Shown in pieces: positions 53,731 to 61,406 of a DNA stretch of 64,000 nucleotides. Each line of letters opens with the position of its first letter. The first letter of the stretch is position 1. This DNA comes from Tetrapisispora phaffii CBS 4417 (lineage: Eukaryota > Ascomycota > Saccharomycetes > Saccharomycetales > Saccharomycetaceae). Below the pieces are notes generated by a model. That model made no database searches, was not told where the DNA came from, and saw only the letters and a list, made by a program, of their open reading frames with translations. The DNA is taken from the NCBI RefSeq assembly GCF_000236905.1, contig NC_016520.1, positions 806,001 through 870,000 on the forward strand. Reading direction: 5' to 3'. Both the position numbers and the translations under genes were made by a program.

Positions 53731-54993
53731 TTATAATAGAGCTAAAGCAACGGCAGCAACAGCACCCATGAAATTGGAAGCTGGAGCGAAGGAAACAGCA
53801 GCGCCTTTAGAGGATTTAGAGCTGGAGCTGGAGCTAGACTTAGTGGAAGAACTAGAGCTGGAAGCAGAAGAACCGGATGATGAAGAAGAACGGGAGCTGG
53901 AGGTAGCAGATAAACTGACGGAAGTAGAAGTAGCACCGTTCTTACAAACGAAAGAGTCACCTTGAATAGCACCGTTAGAACTCAATTTGTTCAAAGCAGA
54001 GCAAGTGAAGTTAGAAGCGCTTGATTCGAAATCAGCACCACCTCTAACAGACTTCAATGAAGATAAATCTAAAGAACTGTAGTTACCGATAACTTGAATG
54101 GCACCGCCGACGGTTTGTAGGCTGCTGAAACCATCAATGGTGGCTAGATCAGTGTTGTTAGCGATAACAAAACCACCACCAACGGAAGTTAAGTTAGAAC
54201 AGTCAAGACTAGTTAATTCGTTGTTGTTAGTGAATGATAAAGAAGCACCGACTTTAGTTAAGTTAGCTAAAGTGAAGTTAGTTAAAGTATTGTTGTAAAT
54301 ACCTAGAGAAGCGTTGACATTTTGTAAAGAGCTGAAAGAAGCGGAAGCAACATCTCTTAAAGTAATGTTATTAGCCCAAACTAAACTGTCGAAGGCAACA
54401 ACAGCAGCATCACCGTTGTAAGAAAATTCCAAAGCATCAGAAACGGATTCTAAAGAAGAAATAACAGAGGTTAATTGTCTGTTGTTGTTGATGTTGAAAC
54501 TCTTAGCAGATTTCAAAGAAGCGAAGGCATCGACGCTTTCTAAAGTGGTGTCAGAAACGTAAATAGTGTTAGCAGTTTTTAGATTAGAAGTGAAAGTTTC
54601 AATAGCTGGCAAAGTGATCAAAGTGATGGAGTTCACAGAGGATAAAGAAGGTAAATTAGCGCTAGCTAACAGAGTTAATTGTTGCAAAGTCAAATCACCA
54701 GTAATAGTAACTAAAGAGTCAGCAGAAAAAGAGTACAAGTTAGTAGCATTAAAGATAGTTAGATCACCGTTAATTTTCTGAACGTTACTCAAAGCAGCAG
54801 AACCTAAGTCACCAGAGATAAGTAAATTACCAGCGATAGTCGAACAACCAGCAAATTTGTCTAAATCAGATTGAGCAGTAGCAGTAGCAGTGGAAGAAAT
54901 AGAACATGAAGATGGAACACTTGCGGTAGAGTTAGAAGCAGCTAAAGCAGATGAAACTACTAAAGCAGAAGCTAGCACAGACTTAACTTGCAT
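53731..54993 (-). CDS. ECM33: Ecm33-family GPI-anchored cell-wall protein
   Basis: Ecm33 is a GPI protein of the plasma membrane and wall, needed for wall integrity and mannoprotein structure. The 420 residues compare with 429 in yeast. A signal peptide covers 1 to about 18 (MQVKSVLASALVVSSALA). The receptor-L-like repeat domain (about 30-350) has many N-x-S/T glycosylation sites. Characteristic blocks are CSISSTATATAQSDLDK, VSDTTLESVDAF, LVWANNITLRDV and GAIQGDSFVCKNGATSTSV. A Ser-rich stem (about 355-395) leads to the GPI signal ending in FMGAVAAVALALL. Ecm33 fits better than its paralog Pst1. Codon choice is biased. No intron interrupts the reading frame. Convergent with SEC18. Confidence 0.93.
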   Translation of the reverse strand: MQVKSVLASALVVSSALAASNSTASVPSSCSISSTATATAQSDLDKFAGCSTIAGNLLISGDLGSAALSNVQKINGDLTIFNATNLYSFSADSLVTITGDLTLQQLTLLASANLPSLSSVNSITLITLPAIETFTSNLKTANTIYVSDTTLESVDAFASLKSAKSFNINNNRQLTSVISSLESVSDALEFSYNGDAAVVAFDSLVWANNITLRDVASASFSSLQNVNASLGIYNNTLTNFTLANLTKVGASLSFTNNNELTSLDCSNLTSVGGGFVIANNTDLATIDGFSSLQTVGGAIQVIGNYSSLDLSSLKSVRGGADFESSASNFTCSALNKLSSNGAIQGDSFVCKNGATSTSVSLSATSSSRSSSSSGSSASSSSSSTKSSSSSSSKSSKGAAVSFAPASNFMGAVAAVALALL

Positions 54994-55122
54994 TTTATAT
55001 ATTTGGTTAGTATTTGTTGAAGCGAACGGAGTGATAATGTAGCTATCTTCTTTGAAATAAAGATAGAAAAAAAGATGAAAAATAGTAGAATAAAACTAGT
55101 TTTAAACTTTATAACTCTTTCT

Positions 55123-55129
55123 TTATATA
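55123..55129 (-). promoter_or_regulatory. Probable ECM33 TATA box
   Basis: TATATAA on the minus strand, about 130 bp upstream of the ECM33 ATG and followed by an A-rich leader, as in strong yeast promoters. Confidence 0.6.
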
Positions 55130-55782
55130 GTGAGGAATAAAAATTTCAGTGTTATAAATAAATAAGTATATATATAGTAAACAAAACTGAATGAAATAAA
55201 ATGAAAAACTGAAAGAAGCTGAAAAAAAATCTCATGATTCAGTAGATCTGATTTTAATTATTTACTGATTTTTCATCGTCTTTCGAGAAAGACAACAACA
55301 ACAACAAGAGCATTGAAAACGACCAGAAGAAGAAAATATGGAAACGAAAAAGAAAAAGACAACAAAAGCGCTTTGATTCAGAGAAGCGCGGGAACAACGT
55401 TCGAGCAGCGATTGGACAGGAGTAAGAAACGCACGTAGTTGCGTGTTGGTCATCACCTCGCGTCACCGACAAACCGAGTGCCCAAGTGGTGGCTTTACAT
55501 TCAGATCGGTGTTGTTTTTCGTGTTGCGTGACAGGACTGCGGTTGTTTTTTGCGGCCTTCTCTGGCAAACAGCGGGAAAGGGAGAGTGTGTACGGCTGTC
55601 TGTCTATGTGTGTCAGTGATTGAATTGGACAGGGAAGACATGCAGAGTTCTAAGTGTCGGCCGGTGACACTTCGCGCACAACGCGAACACGAACCGTGAA
55701 CACAAGAACCTGGAAGCGTTTCACGGAAATGCAACGAGGATTTGCAGTTTACAGAGATGTTGGCGGAGGGCAGATGGCCTAG

Positions 55783-55816
55783 CTGCTCGGACAGGCTGTT
55801 TCGGCTGTCCGAGCAG
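55783..55816. repeat. Perfect 12-bp hairpin
   Basis: CTGCTCGGACAG (55783-55794), 10-nt loop GCTGTTTCGG, then CTGTCCGAGCAG (55805-55816). Eight of the twelve pairs are G-C, unusual for this AT-rich window. It does not look like a rho-independent terminator (eukaryotic context, no T-run). Confidence 0.95.
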
Positions 55817-56104
55817 GTGTAACCTGCGTGCACGCTTGTATGTTGTTCTTTTGTTATCCTGCGATGAAACACGTACGGGTGTCTGTTAGATGATTTCGAG
55901 AAATAGCGTTAGCATGTTGGAGTTGCCAATCACGTGCAATGGCTCTGCGTAAGATCTCTACGTTTTTCATGTCGCAGGATTTATGGTGTCGTTTTCGTGG
56001 CTGTTTTTCGTGCCTTGTCCCGAACTTTCATGTGCCGTGAGGGTAACACATGCAAGCGACACCACTCATCGGCATAAGCACCATTGTAGGAATTATTGAA
56101 ATCT

Positions 56105-56151
56105 GTCTGTGTCTGCGTCTGCGTCTGCGTCTGCGTCTGTGTCTGCGTCTG
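56105..56151. repeat. Hexanucleotide repeat (GTCTGY)7
   Basis: Seven full GTCTGC/GTCTGT units and a partial eighth. In one frame it reads as Leu-Arg repeats, which explains the false ORF across it. Confidence 0.95.
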
Positions 56152-56690
56152 GTCAAGATTTTAAGGCGGCAACGGGTTGCCTGGTGCCAACTTTTTAATT
56201 CTGCAGACATCAGTCCCCTTTATGTTTGCTTTATTGAACAGTGGAATGCTGTCTTTCTGAGTTATACTGTTTTTTTGGGGGGATATCGCCATGTGACTTT
56301 TCACTCGAAGATGAGAGAAGGTTGTGGATCTTGGTCAAAATCGTCGGCGCTGTCTTATTACTGCAATCACTTGTTTTCTAATATGGTTCCAGGGTAGAAT
56401 AAACTCTGGCAGATCTAGTAGAGGTCATGTGGTTGCAGTCCATGTGCTTTATTATTTTATACAGTTTATATATTTGGCATCTTTAAGGAGGTTATGTTCA
56501 GCGATTGTTAGGGGAAAAAAGATTCGTTATATCGTTAAATTAAAAAGGAAATTAGTATAAATGTTATTTTAAAAGTTGAGAAGTGAAAAAAAAAAGATAT
56601 GAAATGGTTTGGGAAATAAATTATTAATGCATTTTTGTTTTTATTTTTCTTATTTTAATTGTCTTTACCATAAGGAATTAAAATAATGGA

Positions 56691-56710
56691 ATTGAATTGA
56701 ATTGAATTGA
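56691..56710. repeat. (ATTGA)4 tandem repeat
   Basis: Four perfect pentamer copies in the 3' flank of the C2H2 gene. Confidence 0.9.
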
Positions 56711-56762
56711 AAAATGATGTTTGAAGAATATTATCAATGTGTGCATGGTGGATTGGAAAGGC

Positions 56763-57722
56763 TTAGTGTTTACCAAATAATTGTTTTGTAGTTGGCTTAG
56801 TGGCTGATATTTCACCGTTTGGTAATATGTACTGACCAGTGTTTAGCTTGAAATGAAGTTTGTAATGTCTTAACATATTGGATTTGGCATTGAATGCCTT
56901 TGAACATGAAATATGTGGACATCTGTATGGTTTTTGACCAGTATGGATATTCATGTGAGTGTTTAACGAAGATGGCCTCTTGAATTTCTTACCGCAGATA
57001 TTGCAGTCATATTTAATCTTATCGATACATCCGGTACTATAATGCCTTTTTCTAGATAGTGGACCAGTTGGCTGTTCTTTATCCTCAATAGCATTCATTT
57101 TGATTTTGATTTGGTCATTTAGTTTTTGCCACGACTTAAACAATTCTAAGTTGGATTCGCTACTCTTAATAGTACCACTTGGTTGCTGACTTACTTCACT
57201 GTTTTGAGTAACACCGTTGGAGTGATCGAAAGTGTCAGATAATATTTCACATGGAGAAGAAAAAATACTATTTGGAGAGACCGTGTAATTAATACTAGTA
57301 TTCTTAGAAGACGAAGTTGGAGCAGATGAGTAAATGTAGTTGGTGGTGTTGTTAACTTCAGTGATCGGTGAGATGATTCTGTCGTTGTCAGTGTTGTTAT
57401 TTTCTCCAGTATTCTTGAATGAAACATTTTCTTTAATATCAAATGGACTTTGTTGAGTGGGAAATAATACAGCAGTGTCGATTGTGTTTCTTCTTGAAGA
57501 TAAGCCTGCTGATTCGGATAATGGTGATTCTGGATAATTGTTGTAGTAATCAGGATTCGGAGAATTTATAAATTTTAGCGTAGTTGGGCTTACTGAGGTA
57601 ATATTATCATTTTCATTCAAAAATAATAGTAGTGAATCTAGTCTGAGATTCACGTTTTCTAGCAGATGATCTTGTGCTTTATAGTAAAAATGATCATTAT
57701 TTAAAAAGCTTGAATCATTGTT

Positions 57723-57754
<32 letters not shown>

Positions 57755-57818
57755 AGTCTGCATTGTCTGCATTGTCATTACTAATTGCAAAGTTGTTATT
57801 GTTTAAAAATAAGGACAT
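56763..57818 (-). CDS. C2H2 zinc-finger transcription factor (two fingers)
   Basis: A 351-residue protein with two adjacent C2H2 fingers at about residues 269-321: CNICGKKFKRPSSLNTHMNIH, a canonical TGQKPYR linker, then CPHISCSKAFNAKSNMLRHYKLH. The second finger has the C-x4-C spacing common in fungal regulators. The KRPSSLNTHMNIHTG pattern is seen in a fungal two-finger family that includes S. cerevisiae CMR3/YPR015C; I cannot assign a one-to-one ortholog. The long N-terminal part is Asn/Ser/Thr-rich and disordered, with an Asn run near residue 22-33. The conserved blocks of the S. cerevisiae chromosome II and IV segments have no such gene at this place. It is flanked by unusually long non-coding regions on both sides, suggesting complex regulation. 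Confidence 0.9.
57724..57753 (-). repeat. Trinucleotide repeat coding poly-Asn
   Basis: Ten perfect TTG units on the plus strand, read on the minus strand as AAC codons for an Asn run in the N-terminus of the C2H2 protein. It is prone to length change. Confidence 0.95.
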
Positions 57819-60800
57819 TGTAATATATTTTGGGAAATCTATCGAATATATTTTTTGAATTGATGTATTAGCAAAATTATATAAAATTATTTTTTTGAAA
57901 ACTATGCTAATCGTTGAATATTACTATTATTATTGTTGTTATTATTATGTTTCTATGTGGTGACGTTATAATTTTACAGATAATAATAAAACAACAGGAC
58001 ATAAAAAAAAAATAATAGGAAACTAGAATAAAATGTAATACTTTTTGAGGTTCATATCTCCCTTATATACATTTATTTTTAAGAAAAAAATATAATGCAG
58101 GAAACCTATCTAGTATTATCCTGATCCAAGTAATTGATTATATTATGTGTTGTATTTTTTAAAAAATAGTAAAATTAATTATTAAAACTAACTTTACTAT
58201 TGTCTTTCCTGAGTATAAGTTAATGATATAAAGTAAAAGCTACTTCAGATCTTTCAAAATCCCTAGAGCTTTTACAATAAACTTCAAAATTATGTGATGG
58301 TGAAACTTAGATCTCAGAATATTCTATAGGAACAAAGTAATAAAAGGTAAAACAATTGAAAAAGTGGGACAAATTCATTCTCCGTTGAATTCCTACATTG
58401 TTAACTAGCAGGAATAAAAAAACAGAATTTACTATAGTACAATATGGCATAATATGTTGTCATAGATCGTAATCAGTCATGGGAATCTTAAAACAGCCTC
58501 CGTAAAATTACTGGAAAATACTTTAAATTAAGAAATCTAATAGAAAATTAAATATTGGTTGTTAGCTGTTTTTTTATTCTGCCTTTTGTTACCATGTGGC
58601 TCTTAAACTTCTGCAATAACAATGACCCGTCTGCGAAATGTTTTAGGAATTTATGCATGAGAGTCTATAGTAAATAGTTGAGGAGAAGTCCAGATGTCTA
58701 AAGAGGGAAACTTTTCTTATTAAACTAATTCTCACGTTGCATTGTTAAGAAATCAAATATTTTGTCCTCCCCTATTTTCTTATCAAAATCATTGTAGAGG
58801 GAAATGTGGGTTGTTGTTGTTTTTTTGTTTTTTTGAATCATCTCCTCTTTTGAAATAAATGTAATTTGTACTACGGCAAATTAGTGTTTATAATATGTTG
58901 TGTTTATGTATCTCCTGTTTTTTTGACCATTTTTTTGGAGGGTCATACGGTGTTCTCTCCGTTGGGTGCCGCCTTACATTATGTGCAGTTTTACAAATTA
59001 CTTTTTCCGACAAGAATTTCTTAGTAAAAACACTGCATCAAACGTTTTTTTTGTTGTTTAGTGGGAGTTGGTTGCTACCCTCTATTATTTTTCCCTTACA
59101 GTTGGAGGCTGAGAAAAACTAGAATCAAATGAAAAATGCAGTTGGTTCCGCTTCTTTGTTCCTTTTGCGGAGATTGAATACAAAATACTTCACAGGAAAA
59201 TCATAAGATGAATGAACCGAAGAGAAGAACCGCTTGGATTCTTTCACGAACCGAAGTAGTACAGAGTACAGAGAGAATACATTGAGGACAAAATGGGGAA
59301 ATAAAAAAATAATAAGGACAAGTACAGATTGTTGAGATAGTTAGAACTCTAAGAACAAAATACACAGTAAATACTACATGTTTGTGAAATCGGAATTCCC
59401 ATTTTTACCTGTAGCAACAGTTGAATGACACAATATAGATATAATAATTTATATGTTATTTTTATTAATTATAAGGCTAAACTGTGGCTATTAGTCTGGG
59501 GGTGGGGGTCTGAATCTCGTAATAGTCGTCTATTTGTTCACAGTTCAGATAATAATTCAAAGTAAATTGAAGTCAAGTGAAGTCAAGTTAAAATTAATAT
59601 GTTTTATTGGTGTATTTGTAGTAATGGAGTTATCCTTCCCGAGATAAAAATAAGGAGGCTGCGTGTGAACGAAAATGGAATGTTTTTAGATCATGTATTT
59701 CTAACTTGTGCACTGGTCAAACATTTAAATGAGTAATAAATACCTATGACATCAATTAATGCCATTCAGTATGAGTAACTAAATCCAACAATCGGTATGC
59801 GCCCACTTTTATTATACTGACTGCCCTTTTATTTTTATTAACTATTTAATCATCTTTTTCCATTACCAGATTCATTATAATGTCATAACTGGATCGAAAT
59901 ATATAGTAAAAGAGTAGGGACCAAGAACTAAGGAAAAAGAAAAGAACCGAAATGTCAAAGTTTAAATTATTTGACCAACTAAGAAATTAAGGAATTCTGT
60001 AAAACTGAAACCTATTTAGTTCATGATATGGGATAACGGAGGTGACATATCCATGAGGTAATATAACTATTGTATGATAATATAATGTGTGTATAGTTAT
60101 TGCTAAAAATACGTGGCAACTTTGATACACTAAAAATCAATAACCGGTAATTAAATGACAGGATACATGTCCACACACATCAAAATGTAAAAAAACTGGA
60201 GAATAACATTGGTACAAAACAGAGTGAAGATAAAAAATTATGCAAGGGAAATTATTCAACATTCTTTTTCCTTGTTTTGTGTATAGATATAACAACTGAA
60301 TCGCAGCCAGGAAATGACCCCTTAAACATTTTAAATTTTAAACAAGGTTTTGCCCGTTCGATTCGACCATGGTTCTTTACGCAAGTCCGGTATCCAACAA
60401 AAAGCCGTTTCCGCTTTAGCAATGTAGTTTAAAGATTAAGTGCGGGAGTGGAGATCTTGCCGAAATATCGGAAAATCATGAGAAAAACGGAAAAAAAGGT
60501 GGCGTTGTTTAAGGGGATCTTCATGTAACCCCTCAAAACTCCAACTATTTACAAAGGATATTCCATAGAATGCGAAGAATGAAAGAGAATGACGTCAGCA
60601 TCTCTATATGTTCGTCCGTTTCTTTGGCTGTGTGTGCCTTTTCATTGTTTGTTCACAGTTGTCTAGACAAAAATAAACATTGTCACTAGATTTATTAGTG
60701 CTGCGGTCATCTCAAAATATTTTGCAGAACATGCATCTGCAACGGAATTTGACACCATTGAACCTGATTACGGTGCCGGACCGCCGTATCCGATTTTATA

Positions 60801-61406
60801 AATTGGACATGCGCATGTAGATGTATTTAGTTTGTTTTAAAAAATAAGCGAAATTAGAGTCAACTTGATTTATCAATAGATATACTGGAATAACCATCTT
60901 CCTCCCCTGATTTATCGTTGTCTCTGAAAGATATTGCAAGGTCAGTATCATAATTGTATGTAGCGGATATCGGAAATACACTATGCAGAGGCATTATTAA
61001 ACCTATCGCCATGCATATTCGAAGTTCGATTACGGAGACCCGTCGGTTAACTTGAACTTTTTGGTCTTAGATTGAAACAACAAAAGGTGCAGATCTGCTC
61101 AAGTAAGAGTTCATCATGATGACGACTACTTGAAAGTCATAAGGTGGTAAAACAGGAAGAAAGAAAAAGAGATGTGCGAGGTTATACGGCTCGTATGACT
61201 CTTTATAAAGATTCGATTTGTTTTAAAAATACACATTTTTTCTGTCGCTCTTGTTTTAGTTTTCATAAACGTAACAGATAATGTATACCTACAGAGATCC
61301 TATTTCAAAAGGTTCAAGATTCAATGTTTCAGATCTAATTGTATGAGCTCATGGCAAAAAAAGAGTCAATTTATTATTTGTTTGTAAATTAATATATATT
61401 TATTTA
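57819..61406. other. 3.6-kb gene-free region
   Basis: The longest non-coding stretch in the window. No ORF above 75 codons has gene features, no tRNA is found, and no point-centromere signature is visible (no CDEI-CDEII-CDEIII order). It contains five CCCCT/AGGGG stress elements (58769, 60318, 60512, 60529, 60904), a G-rich run near 59497-59510, and a cluster of CGG triplets at 60771-60786 that could bind zinc-cluster factors. As all of it is upstream of the C2H2 gene and downstream of PFF1, the likeliest reading is a long promoter for the regulator, possibly with an unannotated non-coding transcript. Confidence 0.5.

Larger units (their letters stand above)
54994..56762. other. Long GC-rich intergenic region upstream of ECM33
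   Basis: 1.77 kb between ECM33 and the C2H2 gene. From about 55380 to 56060 G+C is near 50% (31 and 32 of 60 in two lines that I counted), against about a third in the surroundings. It holds a perfect 12-bp hairpin, a hexanucleotide repeat, a CACGTG at 55933-55938, and SBF-like cores (TTCGCG near 55669, CGCGAA near 55681). The ORFs across it overlap in several frames, start without ATG or inside repeats, and show no family features. It may be an ECM33 regulatory region or a non-coding RNA. Confidence 0.5.

Noticed and set aside
55254..55872. Overlapping minus-strand ORFs of 104-123 codons in the GC island
   Set aside because: They result from fewer stop codons in GC-rich DNA. The longest begins without an ATG, and none resembles a known protein.
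56050..56397. 115-codon ORF upstream of ECM33
   Set aside because: It is made largely by the GTCTGY repeat (Leu-Arg runs). No motif, and the opposite strand also has an ORF through the same repeat (His-Arg-Arg runs).
60340..60420. Possible tRNA from GTTCGATTC
   Set aside because: Flanking bases GCCCG and CGACC are not complementary, and there is no box A at a fitting distance.
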